Shown one piece after another: positions 43,527-53,519 of a DNA stretch of 64,000 nt. This DNA is from SCBR16-9 sp964537975 (GTDB lineage Bacteria; Hydrogenedentota; Hydrogenedentia; Hydrogenedentales; SCBR16-9). Within the stretch, counting starts at the first letter, position 1. Every line of letters starts with the position of its first letter. The notes under the pieces were generated by a model, which saw only the letters and a list, made by a program, of their open reading frames with translations, was not told the DNA's origin and did no database searches. The stretch spans positions 110,315 to 174,314 of the forward strand of contig CAZIDP010000003.1 of NCBI GenBank assembly GCA_964537975.1, in the 5' to 3' direction. The position numbers were made by a program, and so were the translations under genes.

Positions 43527-44513
43527 ATGCACAGCGTGAATACTATTATTTCATTATCAGAATTATATCGTCCAATTGAAGAACCGTTGGCTGACGTACG
43601 TGAGGCGGTCGGGCAATTGTGGCTGGATGCATTGCAACTTGTTCAAGTGGATGCTATTTCCAAACCTAAGGTTGAAGGTAAATTGTTACGTCCGGCAATG
43701 TGTTTGTTGTCTGCCGGGGCTACAGGCTGTGAGAATCTGCAACGATTTGTGCCAATGGCTATGGCATATGAAGCATTGCACATAGCCTCTCTTACCCATG
43801 ACGATGTAGTAGACCATGCATCATTACGTCGTGGTGCTTCTTCATTAAACGCGCTATGGAGTAATCATGCCGCAGTGTTGGGGGGAGATTATCTCATGGC
43901 CCGGGCAATCGAAACTCTGGCAGACTACGGTTCTTGTGAAGTTGTGTCCCGCGCTGTTTCCTCTATTCGACGCATGGCGGAAGGCGAATTGCTGTTCTTT
44001 GGTCGTGGTCCGGATGATATAGAAGAAAAAGATTGCCTGGAACTGGCACAACTGAAAACTGCCAGTTTATTTGCTGAAGCATGCAATGCTCCTGCGTGCG
44101 TTGATGCGCCTGAACTTAGTTCTGTCTTACACCAATTCGGGATTGCTTTTGGTATTGCCTTCCAGATTGTTGATGATTTGTTGGACCTCACCCAGCCTTC
44201 AAAACAACTTGGCAAACCTGCCTGTGGAGATGTGGTGGAAGCAAAAGTCACTATTCCAATTCTTTTCATGCGCCAGGCAATGCATGTTGATGACAAAGCA
44301 CGAATGGATAGTTACCGTGAAGCCATATTGACGGAGGACGATCGCGAATGGATTATGTCGATGGCACAACAAACAGGCGCAGTGGCGCGTGCGGAACAGG
44401 TGGCAAAAACTTTTACCGACAAGGCAATGCGATTACTCGAACAAATCCCACAAAGCGCCTACCGCAGTTCTCTCGAAGGCATTGTCGACTTTGTTATAGT
44501 GCGTACCTGTTAG
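43527..44513 (+). CDS. polyprenyl diphosphate synthase
   Basis: A 328-residue trans-prenyltransferase of the IspA/IspB type, making the isoprenoid chain for quinones or lipid carriers. First Asp-rich motif DDVVDH and second DDLLD lie in the standard helices, and GEL-type GRGPDDIEEKD follows. GKLLRPAM replaces the usual GKRLRP, so the basic pair at the diphosphate site is reduced. Chain length is not predictable. A ribosome-binding site AGGGG precedes the ATG. Its 3' end overlaps an open frame of the next gene. Confidence 0.92.
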   Translation: MHSVNTIISLSELYRPIEEPLADVREAVGQLWLDALQLVQVDAISKPKVEGKLLRPAMCLLSAGATGCENLQRFVPMAMAYEALHIASLTHDDVVDHASLRRGASSLNALWSNHAAVLGGDYLMARAIETLADYGSCEVVSRAVSSIRRMAEGELLFFGRGPDDIEEKDCLELAQLKTASLFAEACNAPACVDAPELSSVLHQFGIAFGIAFQIVDDLLDLTQPSKQLGKPACGDVVEAKVTIPILFMRQAMHVDDKARMDSYREAILTEDDREWIMSMAQQTGAVARAEQVAKTFTDKAMRLLEQIPQSAYRSSLEGIVDFVIVRTC

Positions 44514-44536
44514 GTTTTTGCTATTTCATTTGCGGA

Positions 44537-46711
44537 ATGGTGGCCAATATGAGTTTTGCGGATCATTCTATCGTTCAAACACCTGCCTGGCCGGAATGCT
44601 CAATCTTGTCCGGTAGTGATGGCGCCCCAGCAATAGTTGTAAATGGACAGCCCCTCCCTCCCATCCTCTTTGCAGGCAATAATCAGTTCAATCGCGATGA
44701 AGTACTGCTTGAGCAACTCAGGTTGGCCGCACAGGCTGGAACTCCATTTTTTGTTATTGAATATTCACTTGAGTGGAGTAGGTCCGATGAGGAAGTACTT
44801 GAACTCATATCAAAATTTCGTGCGGCCCATCCAAAAGGCTACTTTTTTCTGCGTATCTGGATGAACCCCAATCGCGAGTGGTTGAACCAAAATCCCGATG
44901 AGCGAATTCAAAAATCGGATGGCACCATAACCAACTTTGTGGCACCGGCAAGTCAGAAGTGGTTGGCAGAAGCCGGAGAACAACTGCGCAAACGTATCGA
45001 ATTGCTGCTAGATAGTCCACATGGCGAATACTTTATTGGCGCTGCCCCAATGCACTTGAATACTGCTGAATGGTTCTATCCTGAAGCCAATGATTTCATG
45101 GATTATTCCCCTGCCAATTTACAGGGATTCCGCGTGTGGCTCAAAGATAAATATGGAGATACTATAACCCTTCAGCAGGCCTGGGGTGATGATTCCATTA
45201 GTTTGAATACGGTGGAGATACCTACACCTGAACAGCGGACAGCGACGGCTCCAGGTATGGGTTTGTTCCGTGATCCGGTATTGCATCGTCCCGCCATGGA
45301 TTTACAGCAATACCAGAGTGAGAAAATCGTTGATGCTATTCTGTATTTCGCACGTGTCATAAAAGATACAACCCATAGACGTGCATTGGCAGGTTCGTTT
45401 TACGGCTATCTCATGGAGATTAACAACAACGGACCACGCGCACTGGCCCATTCGGGGCACCTTGCTCTGGGTAAGTTACTGGAATCACCAGATATCGATA
45501 TCCTTATGGCTCCCTATTCCTATTTTCAACGAAGTCTGGGAGAGCCTGGCAATCTGCACCTTCCAGCAGATTCTGTTGCGCTCCATGGCAAGTTACTTAT
45601 TGTGGAAGAAGATACCTTCACGCATATGGCGATGGAACCAGCAGAAGGTCTCATTGCCCCAGGCTGGCGTGAGCGAACTCACAGTGCAAATGAAACACTG
45701 GCTATTGCCCAACGAAATGTTGCTAATTTTCTTATGCACGGTGCAGGTGTCTGGTTTTTTGATCTGCTCTCCGATGGGCGCTGGAATGATCCGGATTTTT
45801 GGCAAAAAACATCTCTTTTTCATGATATGGTGTACTCCTTGTGGAATTCACCTTATTACACACCGGAAATCGTATTTGTCATGGATGAACTTTCTGTCCA
45901 CACCCTGGGAGCAAACACCTATCCGCTGCTCAACAACAGTCTGAGTCATTGGCGTGCTGAATTAAGCCGTGTCGGTGCCCCTGTAGGATATTACCTGCAA
46001 TCTGACCTCATGAGGCTACCATCATCAACCCGTCTGATCATACTGGCCAATGCGTATAAACTCTCAAATGAAGAAACCCAATGGCTTGATGCGTATGTTG
46101 AAGCTGGCGGTGTTGTGTTGTATACCCATGCGGCTGGCATGATAAATGATAGTCAATTTAATACGACGCAAATGACTGAACTGAGTGGAATGCCTGTTCT
46201 GCAAATGAAAAACCCAGTACCTGTCCATCTGCAGGTCGAAGGAGAAGATGTCGTTCATAATATTGACAATAACAGTTGGGAACCTGGTTTTTATATTGAC
46301 CTATCAGAAAATTTACAAGAATCTTCCAACATAGAAATACTTTGTAGATATGCGGAAAATGATGAAATCAGTGCCGCGGTGCGTGCTCATGGCGAGGGCC
46401 GTATCGCCTATACCGCTACGCCGCGTCTGCCTGTAAGTGCTTTGCAACGCCTGTGTGACTTGGCAGGGGTACACCGTTTTCGCGACACTCCGGGTATGGT
46501 GGGCATAGTAGGAGCTTACTTGATTGTTCACATGGAGATTTCCGACGTGCCACAGCCAATCCGGTTGTCTATGCCGGGTATATTGCGGGATGTTCATCGT
46601 GTGGCGCCAAGTGTCGAAGGCATGGAAATAGAGATTATTAACGGCATAACAACCTGGAGTGACACACTACTGGGTGGCGCTACGGGTATTTACCAAGTAA
46701 AACATGATTAG
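44537..46711 (+). CDS. GH42-like beta-galactosidase-type protein
   Basis: A large protein of about 724 residues. It resembles family 42 glycosidases: a TIM barrel (about 45-410), a trimerisation-like middle domain with VLYTHAAGMIND, and a beta-rich C-terminus. The candidate acid/base region is AEWFYPEANDFM, and the second catalytic Glu may lie in LLIVEEDTF. The start is unclear. A signal-like stretch LLGFCYFICGMVANMSFA precedes the ATG codons at 44537 and 44549, yet the only ATG upstream (44348) would overlap 166 bases of the prenyl synthase gene. The protein is probably exported. Confidence 0.65.
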   Translation: MVANMSFADHSIVQTPAWPECSILSGSDGAPAIVVNGQPLPPILFAGNNQFNRDEVLLEQLRLAAQAGTPFFVIEYSLEWSRSDEEVLELISKFRAAHPKGYFFLRIWMNPNREWLNQNPDERIQKSDGTITNFVAPASQKWLAEAGEQLRKRIELLLDSPHGEYFIGAAPMHLNTAEWFYPEANDFMDYSPANLQGFRVWLKDKYGDTITLQQAWGDDSISLNTVEIPTPEQRTATAPGMGLFRDPVLHRPAMDLQQYQSEKIVDAILYFARVIKDTTHRRALAGSFYGYLMEINNNGPRALAHSGHLALGKLLESPDIDILMAPYSYFQRSLGEPGNLHLPADSVALHGKLLIVEEDTFTHMAMEPAEGLIAPGWRERTHSANETLAIAQRNVANFLMHGAGVWFFDLLSDGRWNDPDFWQKTSLFHDMVYSLWNSPYYTPEIVFVMDELSVHTLGANTYPLLNNSLSHWRAELSRVGAPVGYYLQSDLMRLPSSTRLIILANAYKLSNEETQWLDAYVEAGGVVLYTHAAGMINDSQFNTTQMTELSGMPVLQMKNPVPVHLQVEGEDVVHNIDNNSWEPGFYIDLSENLQESSNIEILCRYAENDEISAAVRAHGEGRIAYTATPRLPVSALQRLCDLAGVHRFRDTPGMVGIVGAYLIVHMEISDVPQPIRLSMPGILRDVHRVAPSVEGMEIEIINGITTWSDTLLGGATGIYQVKHD

Positions 46712-46753
46712 TTGGTGCTGTCGATATGCATTAAAATACTTTGGAACTTGACC

Positions 46754-47188
46754 ATGACCCATGAAGAAAAAGTTGCCTGGCTAATACATGACCTCAAGCA
46801 GCGAGGCGTTGATGAACGTTACGCAGCGCATCCATTATATACGTATTTATGGCGACATGGTTGGATGGTGCGTCCCCCACTGTTCCAGTCCTTTATGGTA
46901 CTGGCCACATTCATTGGGGTCTGCTTTGGAGTCACTATGATGACAATCCTCATAACCATGACCCTTGTGGTTCATCTGTGGTTGTCGCCGCTGGAGGCGC
47001 CAGGTAAAGTGCTGGTTCTGAACATTGTGGCGTGCATGATTGCCAGCCTGAGTTGTGGACTGTCTTGTGCCACTATTTATCGATTAAAAGCGCAGGAACT
47101 GGCCTTGCCTCCTTGGGAGCAATACCCGGAATCTACTCAGGACGACGCCTTTTCAAACGAATCTACAGACCACACACCAGTTGAGTAA
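46754..47188 (+). CDS. DUF6404-like small membrane protein
   Basis: A 144-residue protein with two transmembrane segments (about 54-75 and 85-105). The cytoplasmic N-terminus reads EEKVAWLIHDLKQRGVDERYAAHPLYTYLWRHGWMVRPPLFQSF, the pattern of the DUF6404 family: a short helical head, then a PPxFxSF motif before the membrane. Function is unknown. ATG 46754 is preferred to one at 46712 because it follows directly on the family N-terminus. Confidence 0.65.
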   Translation: MTHEEKVAWLIHDLKQRGVDERYAAHPLYTYLWRHGWMVRPPLFQSFMVLATFIGVCFGVTMMTILITMTLVVHLWLSPLEAPGKVLVLNIVACMIASLSCGLSCATIYRLKAQELALPPWEQYPESTQDDAFSNESTDHTPVE

Positions 47189-47265
47189 AAAAATGAATAA
47201 ACCAGCACCTTGCCTCGTCTTATATTATAGCGTTCAATATAGACTGTGTGCGCGCAGGATAGAAT

Positions 47266-47889
47266 TTGCGGTATGATGTGGGCCTGGTGAATACGAATCA
47301 TACGACGAACAATCCCACGGATTCTCATGCCGCGGATAATGAATTGGAACAGGTGCGCGCCGCCCAAACGGGAGACATGGCCGCATTTGAGGTGCTGGTG
47401 CGTCGATACAGAAACGAAGTATTTGCCTTGAGTTATCATTTTGTGCGAAACAGAGAGGAAGCTTGGGACATATCGCAAGAAGTTTTCGTTAAGGCATATC
47501 GTTCAATAACTTATTTTCGAGGTGATTCCGGGTTCAAGACATGGTTATTACGTATCGCAGCCAACCAGTCTAAAGATTTTTTGAAGAAAAGACGCTTGAA
47601 TGTCGTCCCTTTTGATGATGCGTTAAAAGCGGATGTGGAAAGCAGCGCAGAATCACCGGACAGGCGCTTGGAGATGCTGGAACTCGGGCATACTATTGAA
47701 AAAGCAGTCGCAACATTACCGGAAAAACAGCGTACTACCTTCATTTTGCGTGAATATGAAGATTTATCGTATCAAGATATTGCCAACGTGTTGAATTGCA
47801 GTGTGGGTACCGTGATGAGTCGCTTGCATAACGCACGAAAAAATTTGCAACTCGCCCTGAAACGTAAGGGCATCATGAAGGAATTATGA
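47266..47889 (+). CDS. ECF sigma factor (RpoE-like)
   Basis: A 207-residue sigma factor. Region 2 is LVRRYRNEVFALSYHFVRNREEAWDISQEVFVKAYRSITYFRG, region 4 is LPEKQRTTFILREYEDLSYQDIANVLNCSVGTVMSRLHNARKNL. The N-terminal 30 residues are Asn-rich and not conserved. TTG 47266, preceded by AGGAT, is the best-spaced start; GTG codons at 47278 and 47287 are alternatives. An anti-sigma gene starts one base after its stop. Confidence 0.93.
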   Translation: MRYDVGLVNTNHTTNNPTDSHAADNELEQVRAAQTGDMAAFEVLVRRYRNEVFALSYHFVRNREEAWDISQEVFVKAYRSITYFRGDSGFKTWLLRIAANQSKDFLKKRRLNVVPFDDALKADVESSAESPDRRLEMLELGHTIEKAVATLPEKQRTTFILREYEDLSYQDIANVLNCSVGTVMSRLHNARKNLQLALKRKGIMKEL

Positions 47890-47890
47890 T

Positions 47891-48346
47891 ATGGCTGCAT
47901 GTCATTGGGAGCGTAAGGTAACGACATATTTCGACCAGGAAACGGTCGAAAAGGATGCTGTGGAAACACATCTTTTGGTGTGTGCCGACTGCCGTGAACA
48001 TCTGGACATACTGGAAACTGTGCGGCAGTATACAACCGAGGTTCGTGAAAATACGCCAAAAATACGAGATGAACAGATGCCTGCCTTTATGCGGGGCATT
48101 GAAGACGCTTTGGCTGAGGCACCTGTAAAAAGTCACAAGAGTCTTTGGGCAATGCTTTCACTGGTTACTGCTGCGTTGGTGATGGCCGTGGCTACTTTCA
48201 GCATATTTACCGGCCCTGGACCCGCCAAAGCAACTGAAATTGAATCGGTATCCACAGAACTCGAAGGTGCTACTGTTGAGTGGTATGATATGGACAATGG
48301 GGTTACCACGGTGTGGATAAATGTATCCGAGGATGATGTTTGGTAA
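47891..48346 (+). CDS. ZAS-type anti-sigma factor
   Basis: A 151-residue membrane protein with an N-terminal zinc-binding anti-sigma domain (His27, Cys31, Cys34 in THLLVCADC, with Cys4 as the fourth candidate). A transmembrane segment at about 95-115 precedes a short periplasmic tail ending in a Glu/Asp-rich stretch. It should bind the preceding ECF sigma factor. The start codon is one base after the sigma stop and its own stop overlaps the next start, so all three are co-translated. Confidence 0.87.
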   Translation: MAACHWERKVTTYFDQETVEKDAVETHLLVCADCREHLDILETVRQYTTEVRENTPKIRDEQMPAFMRGIEDALAEAPVKSHKSLWAMLSLVTAALVMAVATFSIFTGPGPAKATEIESVSTELEGATVEWYDMDNGVTTVWINVSEDDVW

Positions 48347-48837
48347 TGAGAAAAGTTTTGTTGTTATGGTTGTCAGTAACATTGCTTCCAGGTGTATATG
48401 CATCTGTCCTGGCACAAGAAGCATCAGGTGATGTTCCGGTCAAGGTTTCTGTCTGGGCGGTTTTGGCTACGCATGAGCAACGTGAGCAACCGCATTTTGA
48501 TCGAGGGCTGGAAGTAATTCGATCCACGGTATCAGAACTTCGATATGATACCTATCGGCATTTGAACGCAATTCGTCAGCAATCAATGAAGATTAATGAT
48601 GAATATCGATTAGTAGTTAATGATCGCTATACGCTATACATAAAACCTTTAGCGTGTGATGATGACGGAATGATTCGTTTACAGTTACGCATGGAAATGC
48701 AACCACGGGACCGCGATAAAGAACCGGTGGTGGTATTGCAATCACGTCAGGTACTCTCCCCCAACCAAAAAATGATAATAGGTGGACCTCGACTTGAAGA
48801 TGGCGACCTTGTCATTGTGCTCGAAGCCAGTAAGTAA
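48346..48837 (+). CDS. secreted protein of unknown function in sigma operon
   Basis: A 163-residue exported protein with a signal peptide (LLLWLSVTLLPGVYASVLAQ). I do not recognise the mature domain. It has no cysteine pair or catalytic motif, a mixed beta/alpha look, and a repeated short motif of charged residues (RDRDKEPVVVLQ). ATG 48346 overlaps the anti-sigma stop (TAATG). Its place as third gene of the operon suggests a target or a periplasmic co-regulator. A hairpin terminator follows. Confidence 0.6.
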   Translation: MRKVLLLWLSVTLLPGVYASVLAQEASGDVPVKVSVWAVLATHEQREQPHFDRGLEVIRSTVSELRYDTYRHLNAIRQQSMKINDEYRLVVNDRYTLYIKPLACDDDGMIRLQLRMEMQPRDRDKEPVVVLQSRQVLSPNQKMIIGGPRLEDGDLVIVLEASK

Positions 48838-48868
48838 ATAAATACCCGTTATCAGGTGTTTATTTTTA
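48837..48868 (+). terminator. Rho-independent terminator after sigma operon
   Basis: AATAAATACC pairs with GGTGTTTATT (one wobble) over an eight-base loop and runs into TTTAAATAAT. It starts at the last base of the preceding stop codon. Confidence 0.6.
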
Positions 48869-49161
48869 AATAATCAGACAGTCTGAAACCTGCCTCCCTG
48901 CTTCTGAAAAATTTTCTTTCTTGTTGATTGTATAAGAAGTCTTGTTGTGTCAACTCAAAAAAACCGTTTCAGATAGATTTCTCTCATGAAGCAACGATAC
49001 CCTTTCAGGTCGATTTATTAAAAAGCAATTCGATGGCTTGAGCTACCTTGTGGAATTTGGTAAAGTTATTGGTATGGTTATTGGCAGTATCCGGTGGGGG
49101 AACTGTTGTCAAACACTTCGAATTGGCTCAGCTTCAAATGCATTCCAAAGAAAGAAATCCA
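48869..49161. other. intergenic region before the GH106-like gene
   Basis: AT-rich leader with no extra gene. An upstream in-frame reading from 49048 (WNLVKLLVWLLAVSGGG) could be a second signal-like segment, but no ribosome-binding site supports it. I see no regulatory motif. Confidence 0.35.
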
Positions 49162-52100
49162 ATGATGAATCCTATTAGCCTGTTCAAAGTACTGCTTATT
49201 ATAGTTGTTTGCTTGCTTCCTGCGATGATGTTGGCGGTTGTTTGTTGCAACGATGTGCATGCGGCAGATCGATATACTTGGTTGCAAGAAGGCTTTGTTA
49301 CCCCCAGCGATGACAACGTAGTCTGGTGTTATTACTACTGGATTAACGATGACATCTCCCGGGAAGGGGTAACTAAAGACATGGAGGCTATGAAGGAATT
49401 TGGTATCGGTGGTGTGTTGATTGGCAATATCAATCCCTCGCTCACCGATGGTCGTGTGCCCCTGTTCAGTGATGAATGGTGGGATATTACGATCCATGCA
49501 GTCAACGAAGGACAGCGCATTGGCATTGAAGTAGGATTTTTTAACTGTCCAGGCTGGAGTCAAAGCGGCGGTCCCTGGATAAGCCACGAAGAGGCAATGC
49601 GTCATCTGGTGTATTCTGAAACCTATGTTCAAGGACCTGGTACAGTAAATTTGATGCTTGAAAATCCAGTTTTAATTTCTGGAAATGATGATATTGCTGT
49701 TGACGATTCTGCTGTTGTGGAATTTCAGGATACATATGTACTTGCCTTTAAAACTATTGAAGCCGAAAACAGGCTGTTAACCAATGAAAATGCCAGCATT
49801 ACTTCCCAGCCTGAAGTTGAGAATCCGGACTTTTGGTTAGATGGTAATTCTGATACTGCTGCCTTGTTTGACGTTTCACAAACGGCATCTTACATCATTG
49901 ATATTGAAGCTGATGCACCTATAACGGCACGTACCGTTGTAATCTATCCTGCAAATCCTGTTTTCAAGTGTCAGATAGAGTTAAGGGCAAAGGTCAATGA
50001 TGAATACCAGACACTCAAAAAATTTACATTTGATCGCAGCAACACTCGGGTGAATGTCGGGCCTGTGACACATGGCCCGGTGGCTATTTCGATTCCAGAA
50101 ACGATTTCCGCAACGTATCAACTGATAGTGGACGAAATGACCAATGCCCCTGGTAAAGCTGGATTTTCCAGGATCGAAATAACTGAGGCACAATATTTAG
50201 AGGAGTTCGTGGAAAAGAGTCTGGGCAAAATGCACCCTACGCCATTACCCGATTTTGACTCTTATTTGTGGGAAACACAGGAAGAACTGAGTTCTAAAGA
50301 ACTGATTATTTCTGAAGTAAAAGATATCAGCCAATTTATGGAGCAAGATGGTACCCTCAATTGGGATGTCCCTGATGGGAATTGGACCATACTGCGTATG
50401 GGTATGACCCCGACCGGTACAATAAATGCCCCTGCTGCGCCTCAAGGAACCGGCTACGAGGTAGATAAGGCCAATGCAGAGCTTGCCCGTTATCATTTCG
50501 AGCAATTCATTGGGGAAATCATCAGAAGAGTTCCGGAAGATAGTTTGCCAGCTTTAAAATATGTGATTGCAGACAGTTATGAAATGGGGCCACAGAATTG
50601 GACCGATAGTTTCGCATCAAAATTTGAGGCGAAGTTTGGATATGACCCCGTTAGATATTTACCGGTATTTTCTGGAAGGATCGTTGGCAGCGTTGAAGAA
50701 TCTGAAAGATTTTTGTGGGACCTGCGTCGTGCCGTCGCGGATGATGTCGCATACGAGTATGTAGGTGGATTGCGGGAGGCAGCAAACGAGTACAATTTAC
50801 AATTGTGGCTTGAAAATTACGGACATTGGGGGTTTCCTTCAGAATTCCTGATGTATGGTGGGCAATCCGATTTGGTTGCCGGTGAATACTGGAATGAAGG
50901 GTCACTGGGCAACATTGAATGCAAGTCTGCGTCTTCAGCCGCAAATATTTATGGAAAACCATTTGTATCGGTTGAGTCCTGGACCGCAAGTGGGCAAGCC
51001 TACAGAAGACATCCGGAAATGCTCAAAAGACGGGGTGACTGGAGCCTTACCGAAGGGGTAAACCACTATGTGTTACATGTGTATATCCATCAACCAGATG
51101 ATGATCGTGTCCCCGGTGTAAATGCCTGGTTCAGCACAGAATTCAATCGACACAATACCTGGTTTGACCAGGGTAAAATTTGGGTAGACTACCTGCGCAG
51201 GTGCCAGCATTTGTTGCAGCAGCCACATTACGCGGCTGATATATGTTATTTCATTGGTGAAGATGCTCCAAAGATGAGTGGTATACAAAATCCTGAACTA
51301 CCTGATGGTTATTCCTTTGATTATATCAATGCTGAGGTAATTGTTGATCATCTATTTGTAAAAAATGGCCGCCTGATGCTGCCTCATGGTATGAATTATG
51401 GACTCATGGTGTTGCCGGAAAATAATACGATGCGTCCAGAAGTATTGGAAAAGATTGAAGAACTGGTTCTACAGGGAGCTGCGGTACTTGGCCCAAGACC
51501 AGACCGTTCACCAAGTCTGCAGAATTTCCCTGCCAGTGATGGCGCAGTAAAAGAAATTGCATCCCGCATGTGGGGTAATGCGTATCAGGACGGCAAGCTG
51601 GTACACAGACATGGTGAAGGCTATGTCATGGATAGATTGGATTTACAAGAAGCACTGGATATAGTTGGTATTACCAGTGATATCGACTTGGGAGCCGATG
51701 TGCCGGTCTTGTGGACACACAGAACAGCACCGGATTTAGATATTTACTTCCTTACCAACCAAGGAAATGAAAAGATACACTTTGCGCCTTCTTTCAGAAT
51801 AGAGGGGAAAATTCCTCAATTGTGGGATGCCGTTACCGGTGAGATACGTCAGTTAAATGATTATACCGAACTGAATGGACGTACAGTAATTCCCATAAGC
51901 ATGGAAGCTTTACAAAGCTGGTTTGTTGTATTTACTGATGAGGTTTCTGAGGGCATCAGCGCAGGTTATGCAGAGAACTTCCCTGAAACACATCCTCTCC
52001 TTGTGCTGGACAATAATTGGGTAGTCGAATTCTTGAACAAAGACATTGGGCCTGTTGAGCAATTTGAGATTTCACAGTTGAGCGACTGGACTGAATCCCA

Positions 52101-52476
52101 GGACGAGCGCATCAAATACTATTCTGGAACGGCAATTTACAAGACTACGTTCACACTGTCGGATATTCCAGATAATGGACAGATATTTTTAAATCTGGGT
52201 GATGTTGGTGTGATGGCTCGCGCAACCTTGAATGGTAACGAAATCGGAGGTGCCTGGTTTGCACCTTACAGGATACCAGTGGGCAACGCATTGATTTCAG
52301 GCGAAAATATCCTGGAAATAGAAGTGGTTAATACCTGGAGAAATCGTCTCGTGAAAGATGCGTCATTGCCTGCTGAAGAACGATATACCTGGATCATGGT
52401 ATCAGATGCCAGACCAGATGAAGAGCTACAATCGTCCGGGCTTATAGGCCCTGTTAGTATTGAATGGAAAAAGTAA
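49162..52476 (+). CDS. GH106-like alpha-L-rhamnosidase
   Basis: A secreted enzyme of about 1,104 residues. The signal peptide runs through LFKVLLIIVVCLLPAMML. The start of the barrel reads WCYYYWINDDISREGVTKDMEAMKEFGIGGVLI, typical of family GH106, which releases rhamnose from plant glycans such as rhamnogalacturonan. Downstream domains are beta-rich, and the C-terminus (IFLNLGDVGVMARATLNGNEIGGAWFAPYRIP) is a sugar-binding galactose-binding-like fold. ATG 49162 is chosen, but 49048 or 49138 cannot be excluded. Converges on the phosphoesterase with 30 bases between stops. Confidence 0.82.
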   Translation: MMNPISLFKVLLIIVVCLLPAMMLAVVCCNDVHAADRYTWLQEGFVTPSDDNVVWCYYYWINDDISREGVTKDMEAMKEFGIGGVLIGNINPSLTDGRVPLFSDEWWDITIHAVNEGQRIGIEVGFFNCPGWSQSGGPWISHEEAMRHLVYSETYVQGPGTVNLMLENPVLISGNDDIAVDDSAVVEFQDTYVLAFKTIEAENRLLTNENASITSQPEVENPDFWLDGNSDTAALFDVSQTASYIIDIEADAPITARTVVIYPANPVFKCQIELRAKVNDEYQTLKKFTFDRSNTRVNVGPVTHGPVAISIPETISATYQLIVDEMTNAPGKAGFSRIEITEAQYLEEFVEKSLGKMHPTPLPDFDSYLWETQEELSSKELIISEVKDISQFMEQDGTLNWDVPDGNWTILRMGMTPTGTINAPAAPQGTGYEVDKANAELARYHFEQFIGEIIRRVPEDSLPALKYVIADSYEMGPQNWTDSFASKFEAKFGYDPVRYLPVFSGRIVGSVEESERFLWDLRRAVADDVAYEYVGGLREAANEYNLQLWLENYGHWGFPSEFLMYGGQSDLVAGEYWNEGSLGNIECKSASSAANIYGKPFVSVESWTASGQAYRRHPEMLKRRGDWSLTEGVNHYVLHVYIHQPDDDRVPGVNAWFSTEFNRHNTWFDQGKIWVDYLRRCQHLLQQPHYAADICYFIGEDAPKMSGIQNPELPDGYSFDYINAEVIVDHLFVKNGRLMLPHGMNYGLMVLPENNTMRPEVLEKIEELVLQGAAVLGPRPDRSPSLQNFPASDGAVKEIASRMWGNAYQDGKLVHRHGEGYVMDRLDLQEALDIVGITSDIDLGADVPVLWTHRTAPDLDIYFLTNQGNEKIHFAPSFRIEGKIPQLWDAVTGEIRQLNDYTELNGRTVIPISMEALQSWFVVFTDEVSEGISAGYAENFPETHPLLVLDNNWVVEFLNKDIGPVEQFEISQLSDWTESQDERIKYYSGTAIYKTTFTLSDIPDNGQIFLNLGDVGVMARATLNGNEIGGAWFAPYRIPVGNALISGENILEIEVVNTWRNRLVKDASLPAEERYTWIMVSDARPDEELQSSGLIGPVSIEWKK

Positions 52477-52506
52477 ACAGCACTGTGTATATGGTAGAAA
52501 GATATG

Positions 52507-53412
52507 TCAACGTAAAGGAATGATGGCGCAACGGTCTTGGGCTTCCCCGGCAGTCCAATCTTTGCCAGCGATAAGAGAACGGCCGGCAAACGAAGAATCA
52601 CTTAGTCCAAGTGTATATACTTCAAGTCTATCTGCATGAACCCGGACTTCTCGATATTCTACAGGAAACTCGGGTAAAGCTCCGGTTACAACTTGTGTTA
52701 TTCCATTTTTTGGTTCTACATAATGCATATGAACATGGCCTGAAAATATAGCTTTTACTTGTGGGTAGCGCTGTAATGTATATATTAACAATCCCCCGTT
52801 ATCCAGGCTGCCACCGTTCTTGAATCCAGGACGATGTAATCGAGTAGGAATTGGTAAAGCGGGATAATGCAATGAAATAATGGTTGGCAGGTTTTTGTGT
52901 GTTTCAAGATCATCTTGTAACCAGTCAAATTGATGTGGTGGAAGGCTCCATTTTACGTTTTCCACTGTCTTGTCCAATTCAGCAGCTACAGCAGCTTCAC
53001 TAATCGTTGCCAGTGTATCATCTTGCCATTTCCACCAAGCATCCAGAACACAGAAGTGCAGTCCTTTGTGCGTAAATGAATAATATGTGCTGGGACTGGG
53101 CAAGCGATGTCGAAAAGCTTCTATAAACCATTTTCGTGATTCAGCCAGAACGAAATCATGGTTTCCCCCCATTGGATAGTAGGGCAACTCCAGCATGTCA
53201 ACCATGTCTCTAGCAATATTCATGGCTTCTCTTGTTTGCTTACTGACAATATCTCCCGTCAGCAATAAAAAATCGGGATTAAGCATGTGCAGGTCTCGTT
53301 TTAAACATGCCATGACATCTGGCATCATTGAGCATAAAAAACGGTTGTTCCATGTACCATCCATATCACTTGCAAGATGCATATCCGATATTTGCATGAA
53401 ACGCCATAACAT
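52507..53412 (-). CDS. metallophosphoesterase, CpdA-like
   Basis: A 301-residue two-metal phosphoesterase. Ligand motifs are SDMH, LTGDIV, GGNHDF, SLHYP and SGHVHMH. The layout recalls class III cAMP phosphodiesterase (CpdA/Icc), but calcineurin-like enzymes accept many phosphodiesters. ATG 53412 follows ATAGG at seven bases; an ATG at 53472 would add 20 unconserved residues. It follows lgt on the same strand and is probably co-transcribed with it. Confidence 0.87.
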   Translation of the reverse strand: MLWRFMQISDMHLASDMDGTWNNRFLCSMMPDVMACLKRDLHMLNPDFLLLTGDIVSKQTREAMNIARDMVDMLELPYYPMGGNHDFVLAESRKWFIEAFRHRLPSPSTYYSFTHKGLHFCVLDAWWKWQDDTLATISEAAVAAELDKTVENVKWSLPPHQFDWLQDDLETHKNLPTIISLHYPALPIPTRLHRPGFKNGGSLDNGGLLIYTLQRYPQVKAIFSGHVHMHYVEPKNGITQVVTGALPEFPVEYREVRVHADRLEVYTLGLSDSSFAGRSLIAGKDWTAGEAQDRCAIIPLR

Positions 53413-53519
53413 ATTAAACCTATGAACCCCTAAATTGTTTCCCCGTTGAAAATGGCATGATATATCACGCAACTTCCATTTATACTTCCCTGCTATGTTC
53501 TTTCATGACGGATGTGATT

